DNA of 34,944 nt from Alphaproteobacteria bacterium (GCA_018826515.1 JAHKAM010000016.1:1-34944), one strand, 5' to 3'. Counted from the first letter of the stretch, positions 8,532-16,527 are shown. Notes: generated by a model not told the origin, from the sequence alone. Program-made: numbers and translations.

Positions 8532-10001
8532 ATGTCGGGTTCAGGTGGAGCGGTGGTCGTGGCGATGGCGCGCCGGGTTCGCATGGTGATCGCCCTGTTC
8601 GTGGTCGCGGCGGTCACCATCGCCTTCGGCGCATCCCGCGCCCAGGCCGGGACAGATGACCCACGTCCGGACCAGCTCGCCTTCCGCGCCCTTTATGAGG
8701 AGCTGGTCGAAACCAACACCACCCTGTCGGAAGGCAGCTGCACCCTGGCCGCGGAGCGAATGGGCGCCCGCCTGATCGCCGCCGGCTATCCGGCCGCCGA
8801 CGTGCGCGTGCTGGCCACGCCCGAGCGCCCGAAGGACGGCAATCTCGCCGCCGTCCTGCGCGGCTCGGACCCCTCGGCGCCGGCCCTGCTGCTTCTGGCC
8901 CATATCGACGTCGTCGAGGCGAACCGCGCCGACTGGGACCGCGATCCCTTCACCCTGGTCGAGGAGGGCGGCTATTTCTACGCCCGCGGCGCGGTCGACG
9001 ACAAAGCCCAGGCCGCCGTCTGGGTCGACACCCTGATCCGCCTCAAGGCCGAAGGCTTCATCCCGCGGCAGGACATCAAGATCGCCCTGACCTGCGGCGA
9101 GGAATCCCCGGACGTCTGGAACGGCGTCGAATGGCTGCTGGAGACCCATCCCGACGCGCTCAGCGCCGGCTTTGCCCTGAACGAGGGCGCGCGCAGCCGG
9201 CTCGACGACGAGGGCAACCGCATCGCCCTCGAAATCCAGGCCGGCGAAAAAGTCTATCAGGACTTCCAGCTGGAGATCACCAATCCGGGCGGCCACTCGT
9301 CGCGGCCCCTGCCGGACAACGCCATCGACCGCCTCGCCAACGGGCTTGTGCGCCTGTGGGACGAGCCCTTCCCGTTCGAGGTCAACGCCACGGTGCGGGC
9401 GTATCTGGTCGCCATGTCGGAAATCACGCCCGCCCTCGCCGCCGACATGCACGCCGTCGCGGCCGAACGGCCGGATGCAGCCGCCGCCGAACGGCTGTCC
9501 GCCGCCGATCCCGCCTTCAATGCCATGCTTCGGACCACCTGCACCCCGACCATGGTCACCGCCGGCCATGCACCCAACGCCCTGCCGCAGCGCGCCCGGG
9601 CCAACGTCAATTGCCGCATCCTGCCCGGCCATACGGCCGCTGGGGTCAAGGCCGACCTGGAGCGGATGATCGCCGATCCCGGCATCATCGTGACACCGGT
9701 CGGCGACCCTGACCCGGTCTCTCCGCCCCCGCCGCTGACGGCGGCCATTCTTGATCCGATCGTCGCCGCGGCGGCCAGGCATTGGCCGGGCGTGCCCGTG
9801 GTCCCGTCGATGGCCACGGGGGCCACAGACGGGCGCTTCACCAACGCCGCCGGTATTCCGACCTATGGGGTGACCGGCATGTTCTACGACCCCGACGGTG
9901 GCGGGACCCACGGTCTGAACGAGCGCATCCGCGTCCGCTCGCTCTACGAAGGCCGGGACTTCCTGTTCGACCTGGTGAAGGCTTACGCCGCCCGGCCGTG
10001 A
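8532..10001 (+). CDS. Secreted M20-family metallopeptidase
   Basis: The 489-residue protein starts with an extended signal or anchor (hydrophobic about 18-32, then SRAQA), so it is exported. The M20 catalytic residues are visible: H124 and D126 in LLAHIDVV, the bridging Asp156 in GAVDDK, the base pair E190-E191 in CGEE, a further acidic ligand near E218, and a C-terminal GTHGLNER with the last ligand His. The dimerisation (lid) domain begins near 240 and includes NPGGHSSRP. Family members release amino acids from peptides or acylated amino acids using two Zn ions; the substrate is not evident. The ATG has AGGAGGAGG closely upstream, a strong ribosome site. Confidence 0.93.
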   Translation: MSGSGGAVVVAMARRVRMVIALFVVAAVTIAFGASRAQAGTDDPRPDQLAFRALYEELVETNTTLSEGSCTLAAERMGARLIAAGYPAADVRVLATPERPKDGNLAAVLRGSDPSAPALLLLAHIDVVEANRADWDRDPFTLVEEGGYFYARGAVDDKAQAAVWVDTLIRLKAEGFIPRQDIKIALTCGEESPDVWNGVEWLLETHPDALSAGFALNEGARSRLDDEGNRIALEIQAGEKVYQDFQLEITNPGGHSSRPLPDNAIDRLANGLVRLWDEPFPFEVNATVRAYLVAMSEITPALAADMHAVAAERPDAAAAERLSAADPAFNAMLRTTCTPTMVTAGHAPNALPQRARANVNCRILPGHTAAGVKADLERMIADPGIIVTPVGDPDPVSPPPPLTAAILDPIVAAAARHWPGVPVVPSMATGATDGRFTNAAGIPTYGVTGMFYDPDGGGTHGLNERIRVRSLYEGRDFLFDLVKAYAARP

Positions 10002-10059
10002 AGTGTCGGGAACCGGACGCAGGCCGGGCGCATTCATGGAGATCGTGGAGACCGATGTT

Positions 10060-10281
10060 ATGCGTGACGCTACCGAGCTGCGCCGACCGGGCAGCGGCCT
10101 GCATCCCAGCCATTTCGCGGCCCTGCGGACCGAAATCCTCCGGACGGCCGCCGAGCTGTCGGACGCGCAGTTGCTCGATCTCGCCGACGCCTTTGACCGC
10201 GTGAGCCGCCCGAGGCGGCCTGGAGGGTCGATCCGGCGTCATGACGCCTGGATCGGGAACCCGCCCCGCGCCCTCCCCTGA
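10060..10281 (+). CDS. Small hypothetical protein
   Basis: This is a 73-residue reading frame of unknown family. The central part (about 15-48, with HPSHFAALRTEILRTAAELSDAQLLDLADAFDR) looks like two amphipathic helices; the tail is basic and rich in Pro and Arg. The ATG at 10060 has GGAG 9 nt upstream; other in-frame starts lie at 10036 (ATG) and 10003 (GTG, just after the peptidase stop). It follows the M20 peptidase gene by 58 nt on the same strand and ends 7 nt from the convergent yebC. No motif points to a function, and it may not be a real gene. Confidence 0.45.
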   Translation: MRDATELRRPGSGLHPSHFAALRTEILRTAAELSDAQLLDLADAFDRVSRPRRPGGSIRRHDAWIGNPPRALP

Positions 10282-10288
10282 TCAGCCG

Positions 10289-11062
10289 TTAGCCCGCGTA
10301 CTTCTCCATGTCCTCGTCGGAGATGTCCTCGTTCGAATAGACGTTCTGGACGTCGTCCTCGGCGTCCAGCGCGTCGAGCAGTTTCATCAGGGTGCCGACC
10401 GCCTCGCCGGTGACCGGGACCTCATTCTGGGGGCGCCAGACCAGGGCGGTGGACTTGGCGTCGCCGAGGATCTTCGACAGGGCCTCGGCCACCTCGTTCA
10501 GATCCTCGAAGGTCGTCCAGATGGTGTGGCCCGGCGCATCCTCATAGATGTCCGGCTTGACCAGATCGCTCTCGACGTCCTGGGCGCCCGCCTCGATGGC
10601 GGCCTCCATGACGACGTCCTCGGTACCCGCCTCCGCCGGATAGATGATCCGGCCCACGCGGTTCCACATGAAGGCGACCGAGTTCATCTCGCTCAGCGCC
10701 CCGCCGTTCTTCTTGAACGCCGCGCCGATGTTGGAGGCGGCGCGGTTGCGGTTGTCCGTCAGCGCCTCGACGATGATGCCGACTCCGCCGGGACCCCGGC
10801 CCTCGTAGCGGACCTCTTCCATCATATCGACGTCGCCGCCGGCGGCCTTGTTGATCGCCCGCTGGATCACATCGCGGGGCAGGCTCTCGGCCTTGGCGTT
10901 GTTCACCGCCAGACGCAGGCGCGGGTTCATGGCCGGATCGGGCATGCCCAGCTTGGCGGCGACGGTAATGTCGCGCGACAGTTTGGAGAACAGCTTGGAG
11001 CGCACGGCGTCAGCGCGCCCTTTGCGGTGCATGATGTTCTTGTATTTCGAATGGCCGGCCAT
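10289..11062 (-). CDS. yebC: YebC/PmpR-family protein
   Basis: The 257-residue protein begins with the family hallmark [19 protein letters not shown] and has [23 protein letters not shown] (about 93-115) and the acidic middle domain. YebC-family proteins act as transcription regulators in some bacteria, and related members help translation of proline-rich stretches. The role here is not determined. The ATG at 11062 is fixed by the conserved N-terminus; the frame stays open upstream to 11149 but that part matches the 42-nt repeat rather than protein. YebC genes often sit just upstream of ruvCAB, as is nearly true here. Confidence 0.95.
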   Translation of the reverse strand: MAGHSKYKNIMHRKGRADAVRSKLFSKLSRDITVAAKLGMPDPAMNPRLRLAVNNAKAESLPRDVIQRAINKAAGGDVDMMEEVRYEGRGPGGVGIIVEALTDNRNRAASNIGAAFKKNGGALSEMNSVAFMWNRVGRIIYPAEAGTEDVVMEAAIEAGAQDVESDLVKPDIYEDAPGHTIWTTFEDLNEVAEALSKILGDAKSTALVWRPQNEVPVTGEAVGTLMKLLDALDAEDDVQNVYSNEDISDEDMEKYAG

Positions 11063-11083
11063 GGGTTTGGTCTCATCGGTATG

Positions 11084-11125
11084 GGCGCTAACGCTCTCGG
11101 CGTGGCCGCTCGCTGGTTGAGCGCG
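11084..11125 (-). repeat. 42-nt repeat, copy upstream of yebC
   Basis: This stretch matches 11887-11928 at 35 of 42 positions with no gaps. It lies 21 nt before the yebC start codon. It contains the small dyad CGCTC-N7-GAGCG. The substitutions fall largely in the spacer parts, while CGCTCGCTG and TGAGCGCG are unchanged. It may be a leader or promoter element shared with the thioesterase gene, or a dispersed intergenic repeat. Confidence 0.6.
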
Positions 11126-11231
11126 ACGCCGCGGTCGTGACCGGCGCATCTAGCGGATGGCGGCGGCGGTGTCACGGTTCAGGAACCTCTGCAGCGCTAC
11201 AGCTTTTTCTCACCAGCAGCCGGAGCCGATC

Positions 11232-11432
11232 ATGACCGCCGAAGACGTCCTCTATGACGCCGACCTGTACGGTGACGACGACCTCAACGAGGCCGACATC
11301 GTCGAATGGTACGAAGCCCGGCCGGTGACCGTCCCGGCGGCCGTCGCCACAGGGGCCATCATCGGCGCCTTCGCGCTGGGCGTGCTGACCGCCGTGGGCG
11401 CGCTGGCGCTGATGGGGCGGCTGGACGACTAG
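11232..11432 (+). CDS. Small acidic single-span membrane protein
   Basis: The 66-residue product has a very acidic N-terminal half ([25 protein letters not shown]) followed by one transmembrane helix (about 35-60, [26 protein letters not shown]). The N-terminus should stay in the cytoplasm or face the periplasm without a cleaved signal. GGAG lies 6 nt before the ATG. No family is recognised. The gene is divergent from yebC and its TAG overlaps the stop of the convergent thioesterase gene by 4 nt. Clean hydrophobic periodicity and the ribosome site make it a probable real gene. Confidence 0.72.
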   Translation: MTAEDVLYDADLYGDDDLNEADIVEWYEARPVTVPAAVATGAIIGAFALGVLTAVGALALMGRLDD

Positions 11433-11866
11433 GTCTTCAGGCTGTCCAGAAAGCCCCGCATCTTCTCGTCGACCGGCACCGGACGCTTGCTGTCGCGGTC
11501 CACATAGACGTGCACGAAATAGCCCACCGCGGCGGCGTCTTCCTCGTTGTTGCGGAACAGGCCGATCTCGTAGCGGACGGAGCTGGTGCCGACGTGGGCG
11601 ACGCGGACGCCAGCCTGGATCTCGTCCGGGAAGGCGGTGGGGGCGAAGTAGCGGCAGCCGGTTTCCACGACCAGGCCGATGGTCTTGCCCTCGTGGATGT
11701 CGATGACGCCGTTGACGACCAGCAGGCGGTTCACGGCCGTGTCGAACCAGGAATAGTAGACGACATTGTTCACGTGGCCGTAGACGTCGTTGTCCATCCA
11801 GCGCGTGGAGATGGCCTGGAACCGGCGATAGTCGCTCCGTTTGGTCCGTTCGATCGTCCCGGTCAC
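11429..11866 (-). CDS. Hotdog-fold (4HBT) acyl-CoA thioesterase
   Basis: The 145-residue protein has the 4HBT signature [28 protein letters not shown] (about 22-49), where the Asp of [12 protein letters not shown] is the usual catalytic acid. A beta-rich C-terminal half follows ([32 protein letters not shown]). It resembles YbgC-like thioesterases of the YbaW/FadM type more than the Tol-linked ybgC of this window. It probably hydrolyses acyl-CoA; chain length cannot be told. The start ATG at 11866 is preceded, after 20 nt, by the 42-nt repeat also found before yebC. Confidence 0.9.
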   Translation of the reverse strand: MTGTIERTKRSDYRRFQAISTRWMDNDVYGHVNNVVYYSWFDTAVNRLLVVNGVIDIHEGKTIGLVVETGCRYFAPTAFPDEIQAGVRVAHVGTSSVRYEIGLFRNNEEDAAAVGYFVHVYVDRDSKRPVPVDEKMRGFLDSLKT

Positions 11867-11886
11867 GCACGCTCTCCCATTGTGTT

Positions 11887-11928
11887 GGCGCTATCGCTCG
11901 CGACGCGGTCGCTCGCTGCCTGAGCGCG
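11887..11928 (-). repeat. 42-nt repeat, copy upstream of thioesterase gene
   Basis: This is the second copy of the element at 11084-11125, with 35 of 42 identical bases and the same orientation. It lies 20 nt before the start codon of the 11429-11866 gene, almost the same spacing as the first copy has to yebC. The CGCTC-N7-GAGCG dyad is kept. Confidence 0.6.
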
Positions 11929-11997
11929 GTTGGCGCGCTTCATTGATCCCAGCCTTGGGCTTGGCGGACGCGGCGTCAAGCGCCTAGCCTCGTCCGC

Positions 11998-13122
11998 ATG
12001 CAGACCACAGCCGCCGTTCTGAGAACCGTGGGCGCCGCCCGCCCCTATGCCGAAAGCCGGCCGTTGGCGCTGGAGACGGTGACGCTCGAGCCGCCAGGGC
12101 GGGACGAGGTGCTGGTGGCGATCAAGGCCGCCGGCCTGTGCCATTCGGATCTGAGCGTCATCAACGGCGACCGGCCGCGGCCCCTGCCCATGGCGCTGGG
12201 GCATGAGGCGGCAGGGGTGGTCGAGGCGCTGGGGCCCGGCGTCGCCGATCTGGAGGTCGGGGATCATGTGGTCATGGTCTTCATGCCCAGCTGCGGCCAT
12301 TGCGATCCATGCGCCGGAGGGCGGCCCGCCCTGTGCGAGCCGGGGGCCGCCGCCAATGGCAGGGGCGAGATGCTGGGCGGTGGGCGGCGGCTGCATGACG
12401 GGGCGGAAGCGCTCAATCATCATCTCGGCTGCTCGGCCTTCGCGGCGCATGCGGTGGTGTCGCGGCGGTCGTTGGTGAAGGTGGATCGCGATCTGCCGTT
12501 CGAGCATGCGGCCCTGTTCGGATGCGCGGTGCTGACGGGGGTCGGAGCCGTCGTCAATACGGCGGGGGTCAAGGTCGGGCAGAGCGTGGCGGTGGTGGGG
12601 TTGGGCGGCGTGGGCCTCTCGTCGGTGCTGGGGGCGCTGGCGGCGGGGGCGAGTCCGGTGGTGGCGGTCGATCTGAGCGAGGAGAAGCTGGCGCTGGCGC
12701 GGTCGCTGGGGGCGGTCCAGACGGTCAATGCGGGCGACGCCGATGCGGTGGAGCAGGTGCGGGCGCTGACGGGGGGTGGGGCCGACTTCGTGTTCGAGAT
12801 GGCCGGCAGCGTTCGGGCGCTGGAGGCGGCGTGGAAGATGACCCGGCGCGGCGGGACCACGGTCACCGCCGGCCTGCCGCCGCCGGAGGCGGCGCTGGCG
12901 GTCAATGTGGTGCAGCTGGTCGCCGAGGAGCGGACGCTGAAGGGGTCGTATATCGGGACCTGCGTGCCGGCGCGCGACATCCCCCGGTACGTCGCCCTGT
13001 TCCGGCAGGGGCGGCTGCCGGTGGACCGGCTGATGAGCGGGACGATCGGGCTGGCGGACATCAATGCGGCCTTCGATGATCTGGCCGAGGGGCGCACCGT
13101 CCGCACCGTCATCACCTTCTAG
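11998..13122 (+). CDS. Zinc-dependent alcohol dehydrogenase
   Basis: The 374-residue medium-chain dehydrogenase has both zinc sites. The catalytic set is Cys48 (GLCHSD), His69-Glu70 (GHEAAGVV) and a Cys in LFGCAVLTG; the structural set is Cys99, Cys102, Cys105 and Cys113 (CGHCDPC...C). The Rossmann motif GLGGVGLS and the VAVDLSEEKLALARSLGA strand point to NAD. The FGCAVLTG form resembles class III/glutathione-dependent enzymes, but the true substrate is unknown. No clear Shine-Dalgarno precedes the ATG, so the message may be leaderless or the start weak. It converges with the NYN gene 15 nt after its stop. Confidence 0.93.
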   Translation: MQTTAAVLRTVGAARPYAESRPLALETVTLEPPGRDEVLVAIKAAGLCHSDLSVINGDRPRPLPMALGHEAAGVVEALGPGVADLEVGDHVVMVFMPSCGHCDPCAGGRPALCEPGAAANGRGEMLGGGRRLHDGAEALNHHLGCSAFAAHAVVSRRSLVKVDRDLPFEHAALFGCAVLTGVGAVVNTAGVKVGQSVAVVGLGGVGLSSVLGALAAGASPVVAVDLSEEKLALARSLGAVQTVNAGDADAVEQVRALTGGGADFVFEMAGSVRALEAAWKMTRRGGTTVTAGLPPPEAALAVNVVQLVAEERTLKGSYIGTCVPARDIPRYVALFRQGRLPVDRLMSGTIGLADINAAFDDLAEGRTVRTVITF

Positions 13123-13137
13123 CCTCCCCTCCCCCTC

Positions 13138-13914
13138 TCACGCCTTGTCGCGGATGCGCATGGCGCCGCCGGCCGCCCCCGTCTGGACGTCGAAACGGCC
13201 GGTGGCGCGGAGCAGGTCGGACAGTTTGGCGTGGCCGTAGGTGCGCTGGTCGAAGTCGGGATAGGCATTCCGCAGCCGGTCGCCGAGGCCGCTGACCGTG
13301 ACCCAGCCGTCGCCGTCCTCGTCCAGCTCGGCGATCACGGCGGCGACCAGGCGGGCGGCCTCGGCCGGCTTGCGCTTGCCCGGCGCCGCGGGCGCGGCCC
13401 CCGTCTCCGCCGCCGTCGCCGGGGATCGGCCGCCGCGGCCCGAAGGCGCGGCGCTCTCGGCGGGCTGGGCGGTCAGGTTCTCGGTGTAGATGAAACGGGT
13501 GCAGGCCTGGCGGAAGCTCTCGGGCGTCTTCTGCTCGCCGAAGCCGTAGACGTCGACGCCCTCCTCGCGGATGCGCGACGCCAGACGGGTGAAGTCGGCG
13601 TCGGAGGAGACCAGGCAGAAGCCGTCGAACCGGCCCGAATGCAGCAGGTCCATGCCGTCGATGACCAAGGCGATGTCGCCGGAATTCTTGCCCTTGGTAT
13701 TGGCGAAATTCTGCTGCGGCTGGATGGCGTAGCGGGCCAGCACCCTGGTCCAGCCGGCGACCTGGGCGCTCGAGAAGTCGCCATAGATCCGCCGCGCCGA
13801 GGCCTCGCCGAGGGTGGCGATCTCGGTGAACAGGGCCTCGGCGATGCGGGCCGAGGCGTTCTCGGCGTCGATGAGGACGGCGAGGCGGGGGGCTTTGGAG
13901 ACGGCGGCGGACAT
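13138..13914 (-). CDS. NYN-domain ribonuclease-like protein with LOTUS/OST-HTH domain
   Basis: The 258-residue protein has a PIN-like NYN domain (about 10-145). Its acidic metal-binding positions are visible: Asp16 in AVLIDAENAS, an Asp in SGDIALVIDGMDLL and Asp residues in LVSSDADFTRL. After a Pro/Ala-rich linker comes a C-terminal OST-HTH/LOTUS domain (about 180-255, with DGWVTVSGLGDRLRNAYPDFDQRTYG). In the known families NYN domains cut RNA and LOTUS domains bind RNA, so a role in RNA turnover is inferred. The start at 13914 gives the conserved AVLIDAEN close to the N-terminus; an open extension to 14394 lacks protein character. Confidence 0.9.
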   Translation of the reverse strand: MSAAVSKAPRLAVLIDAENASARIAEALFTEIATLGEASARRIYGDFSSAQVAGWTRVLARYAIQPQQNFANTKGKNSGDIALVIDGMDLLHSGRFDGFCLVSSDADFTRLASRIREEGVDVYGFGEQKTPESFRQACTRFIYTENLTAQPAESAAPSGRGGRSPATAAETGAAPAAPGKRKPAEAARLVAAVIAELDEDGDGWVTVSGLGDRLRNAYPDFDQRTYGHAKLSDLLRATGRFDVQTGAAGGAMRIRDKA

Positions 13915-14028
13915 GGCGGGGCTTTCGGGGTGGGGGGAAGGCGGGAGGCAATCGGGGACAGGGTCGGGCGTGTCGGGGGGCGGGTCAATGACTGTGCGGG
14001 CGGACGGGGGATGCGGTAGGGTGCGGAC

Positions 14029-14469
14029 ATGACCCAAGCTCCCCTGCGCCGCCTGATCGATCTGCCCGGGATCGATGATCTGGAGATGAAGGCGCTGATG
14101 AAGCCGCGCGCCGCCGATCCGGACGAGCGGCATGAATTTCCGGAGATCGTCGCGGCCGTCGAGGAGACGGCGCGGGCCGCCTTCGGGCTGACGCCGGACG
14201 AGGCGGAGGCGGTCGTCCGGCCGGCGGACTGGGACGGGATCGAGCGGCTGGAGCCGGCGGAGATGGTCGCGGCCTTCGCGGCCGAGGGCTGGGACGTCGC
14301 CGACGCGCGGCGCAAGCCGCTGCGGATGCTGGGCTGGTGGGCCCTGCCGCTGGCGCTGGCCATGCGCGGCGTCGCGGGCGAAGTCCCCTTCCACGCCGAG
14401 CCCGACCAGCCCGTCACCGACTGGGGCTCGAACCTGAAGGCCGAGGCGACGCGGTTCCGCAAGCGGTAG
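14029..14469 (+). CDS. Conserved-looking hypothetical protein, 146 residues
   Basis: No family is recognised. The product is acidic and probably soluble. It has a helical middle (HEFPEIVAAVEETARAAFGLTPDEAEAVVRPADW), a segment EMVAAFAAEGWDVADARRKPLRMLGWWALPLALAM that is moderately hydrophobic, and a basic end. The GC-rich third positions and good spacing between neighbours support coding. It is divergent from the NYN gene (114 nt) and converges with the next gene 12 nt beyond its stop. The ATG at 14029 has no strong ribosome site. Confidence 0.72.
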   Translation: MTQAPLRRLIDLPGIDDLEMKALMKPRAADPDERHEFPEIVAAVEETARAAFGLTPDEAEAVVRPADWDGIERLEPAEMVAAFAAEGWDVADARRKPLRMLGWWALPLALAMRGVAGEVPFHAEPDQPVTDWGSNLKAEATRFRKR

Positions 14470-14481
14470 GCGGGCAACGAC

Positions 14482-15120
14482 CTACCGCCCGACCGCCCAG
14501 GGATCGCCCGGCGGCGGGCTGGGGGTGACGGTCACGTCGTCGAGCTCCGACGCCGTTTCCAGCAACCACGCCCGCGCATCGGCCGTCTCGTCAAAGCTGG
14601 ACTGGCTGACCTCGACCGCGCCGCCCATCGCCCGGATTCGGGCTTCGGCCGCGTGGATCCGGAACAGCATCGCCAGCTGGTGGTGTTTCATGGCCTGCGA
14701 GCGTTCGCCGCATCGCCGGTGCCAGGCCTCCTTGAGCGCCCGGTCCGGATCGTTCTGTCTGTCCGGACCGAGGGCCATCCGCGCCGCCGCCGCGCCGCTG
14801 TCGTCGGTCAGCACCGCGTACAGCAACCCCAGGTCCATGGTCTCGATCGTCTGGCCGCCGCCGCGCGCCCGTTCGCCCAGCCGGGCATAGCTCTCGGCCA
14901 ACCCGGCCAGCGCCCTGGCCTCGGTCCACAGCCGCGCCCGCATCGCCCGCCCCGAGGCCTGGGTCGCCGCCCGCGCGAGGGCGACGGGATCGGCGGCCTC
15001 GGGATCGTCCGCCGACGGCGGGGCGAAGAGGTCGATCCGGTCGGAGGGAGCCGCGGGCGCGGGCGCCGACGCCCGCAGGGTCCCGCGACGGGCGGATGGC
15101 TGGGAGGAGGAGGAGGACAC
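14482..15120 (-). CDS. Hypothetical protein, 212 residues
   Basis: No family is recognised. From the GTG at 15120, which has GGAAGG at 8 nt, the product starts with a Ser-rich, low-complexity tail (about 1-45). A largely helical body follows (about 46-195), including RAATQASGRAMRARLWTEARALAGLAESYARLGE and LKEAWHRRCGERSQAMKHHQLAMLFRIHAAEARI. No signal peptide or membrane helix is seen. The frame is open as far as 15309 but the added part reads like non-coding sequence. It is the last normal-GC gene before the accessory island. Confidence 0.7.
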   Translation of the reverse strand: MSSSSSQPSARRGTLRASAPAPAAPSDRIDLFAPPSADDPEAADPVALARAATQASGRAMRARLWTEARALAGLAESYARLGERARGGGQTIETMDLGLLYAVLTDDSGAAAARMALGPDRQNDPDRALKEAWHRRCGERSQAMKHHQLAMLFRIHAAEARIRAMGGAVEVSQSSFDETADARAWLLETASELDDVTVTPSPPPGDPWAVGR

Positions 15121-15629
15121 GGCGAACCCTTCCGGACAGGTTGAAGCGCTTCCCGGCCGGATGGTCGGGAAGGTGGGGAGGGCGCGGGGCGACCGGGCCT
15201 CGCCCGGTGCAAGTTTCACATACCGTTTCGACGAGACAGATCGCCCCGCGCGGCCGTTTTCCACGCGCCATCCGGGTGGCGGCCCTGAGTTCGGGCCTGG
15301 CCGGATCACGCCGCAGGCATTGCTGCCGGCGACGCGCGGCGGACATGACGGCCTCGACCGTCAGCGATCCGCGCAAGAAGCGCGCGGCGAGCAGGCGGAC
15401 GCCATCCATCGACATCCGCAAGGTCCCCCGGGGTCTCGTTCCCCCGGGCTTCTTCGCTCGACCACAGCCCGCCGACATCGAGGCGTTGGATCCGACGCCC
15501 TCCCCACCGACGGGATGCAGGGATTATGGGGGCGGCCCGAGGGCGACGAATGATTCTGTTTGTTAAAATGTCAGGGCGTTGGAAAGGCCGGGGATTTTTG
15601 CGCCAGTCCGACTATGGATTGGCGGATTG
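15121..15629. other. Intergenic stretch at the left edge of the accessory island
   Basis: No convincing gene is seen. A plus-strand frame 15345-15566 (73 residues, starting MTASTVSDPRKKRAASRR) has GC-rich third positions but no ribosome site. A hairpin with a 7-bp perfect stem lies at 15427-15448 (CCCGGGG, 8-nt loop), followed by CTTCTT; it could be a weak plus-strand terminator. Base composition changes at about 15550-15600, where AT-rich runs (TTGTTAAAATG, GGATTTTTG) begin. An imperfect dyad at 15602-15623 (GCCAGTCC...GGATTGGC) sits just beyond the methyltransferase-like gene. The stretch probably contains the insertion boundary and the upstream region of the 14482-15120 gene. Confidence 0.5.
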
Positions 15630-16250
15630 TCAGCAGAGCGTCATGGCTTCAGCAGCCGCACTCCACTGATGGGCCATCGCCCTAGCGATGCCGGGGAAGA
15701 ACCGAGATCGCTCCTTCCAGCGATCCGGAGAGGGCGGCATGTGGTGAACCCGAGGCGCGCGACCACTGACGATGTTCGTGGGGATGAGCGGCGGCAAGTT
15801 TTTCAACCAAAGACAGGTTCGCTTGGTTTCACCGTGACCAAACTGCCAAGGCTGGATGCTCTGCGCGAAATCCTCAAAATTCACGATGCGGACCTTGGCG
15901 TGCTTATGCATCACCGGGTTCTCGATGGCGATGCGTTCGATAGGGGCATTCCAGAAGTCGGAGAATAGCGCCGCGCCTTCGTCGAGGGCCGCCCACATCT
16001 CTTCAACGGTTTTCCCGCGCGGTGGGGCGGTCAGCCAACGGACGCCCGAGTTGCACAGGCGGGTGCAAGGCGGGTGGGCCACCATCAACAGGTCCCAGCC
16101 GTCGTTCAAAAGGTCGCGGGCGTCGCCAACGATGTGGCGGTTCGAGCCGTCTTCGCTCGGGAGAAGGTCGCATGACCAAGCATCGTGGCCAAGGTCGAGA
16201 AAGGCGTTACGAACAATGCCGCTGTACTCGCAGGCGACGAGGACTCTCAT
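15630..16250 (-). CDS. Phage-type C5 cytosine-methyltransferase-like protein
   Basis: The 206-residue protein begins MRVLVACEYSG, a motif-I-like strand and glycine turn of a SAM-dependent methyltransferase. It has a Pro-Pro-Cys motif with Cys62 (MVAHPPCTRLCNSG), matching motif IV of C5-cytosine methyltransferases, and ENP (110-112) in place of the usual ENV. It is too short for a target-recognition domain. Proteins of this type are common in phages and islands and are often called DNA cytosine methyltransferases, with uncertain activity. The ATG at 16250 is chosen because the family starts there; 16265 is an alternative. Its start overlaps the stop of a possible small upstream frame by 4 nt. 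GC content is lower than in neighbours, consistent with transfer. Confidence 0.82.
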   Translation of the reverse strand: MRVLVACEYSGIVRNAFLDLGHDAWSCDLLPSEDGSNRHIVGDARDLLNDGWDLLMVAHPPCTRLCNSGVRWLTAPPRGKTVEEMWAALDEGAALFSDFWNAPIERIAIENPVMHKHAKVRIVNFEDFAQSIQPWQFGHGETKRTCLWLKNLPPLIPTNIVSGRAPRVHHMPPSPDRWKERSRFFPGIARAMAHQWSAAAEAMTLC

Positions 16251-16417
16251 ACCCAACGCCAGCATGCAGACCCGTCAAAGGAAGACACCTCGCCCCTCAT
16301 ATCGACCGCTCCAATACCAACGTGGCCCGAATGGCCGCATCCACATTTCCAATACAGAAATACCAGGATAGGATGAACTTCGATTGTATGGTGTTGGAAC
16401 AGTGAGCTGTGGACCAC
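16247..16417 (-). CDS. Possible small Cys-rich protein coupled to the methyltransferase-like gene
   Basis: This is a tentative 56-residue frame read from a GTG at 16417. Its stop overlaps the next gene's ATG (ATGA), as in coupled genes. The C-terminal part contains WKCGCGHSGHVGIG and ends in a Trp/Arg-rich tail (SACWRWV), so Cys-X-Cys plus His could make a small metal site. There is no clear Shine-Dalgarno and few start codons, and the 5' end faces the oppositely transcribed small membrane peptide gene. It may equally be an open leader with no product. Confidence 0.28.
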   Translation of the reverse strand: MVHSSLFQHHTIEVHPILVFLYWKCGCGHSGHVGIGAVDMRGEVSSFDGSACWRWV

Positions 16418-16428
16418 GGAGGACCACC

Positions 16429-16527
16429 ATGAAACGGGACTGGGAGGAGGCCCGGCTGATCGCTGCCCTAGTCTTATGCGCGCTCGGTCAGGCGGCTGTG
16501 ACGGTCTGGATGCTATTTGGTCACTAG
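16429..16527 (+). CDS. 32-residue single-span membrane peptide
   Basis: The frame begins MKRDWEEARLIAA and ends VTVWMLFGH before TAG. A charged N-terminus leads into one hydrophobic helix (about 10-30). GGAGGACCACC directly before the ATG is a near-perfect Shine-Dalgarno at good spacing, which is the main reason for the call. It lies 52 nt upstream of the DUF3883 nuclease gene on the same strand, so the two could be co-transcribed. Size and topology resemble small membrane toxins or leader peptides, but no family is recognised. Confidence 0.5.
   Translation: MKRDWEEARLIAALVLCALGQAAVTVWMLFGH

Noticed and set aside
10320..10340. GTTC-N8-GTTC inside yebC as a second LexA box
   Set aside because: The spacer is 8 rather than 7 and the site lies near the 3' end of a coding region.
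15345..15566. A 73-residue plus-strand frame at the island edge
   Set aside because: There is no ribosome site or recognisable motif, and a hairpin lies inside it. It is mentioned only in the description of the intergenic stretch.
15602..15623. Dyad GCCAGTCC...GGATTGGC as a terminator for the methyltransferase-like gene
   Set aside because: In the direction of that gene the stem is followed by a run of A, not T, and the stem has a mismatch.
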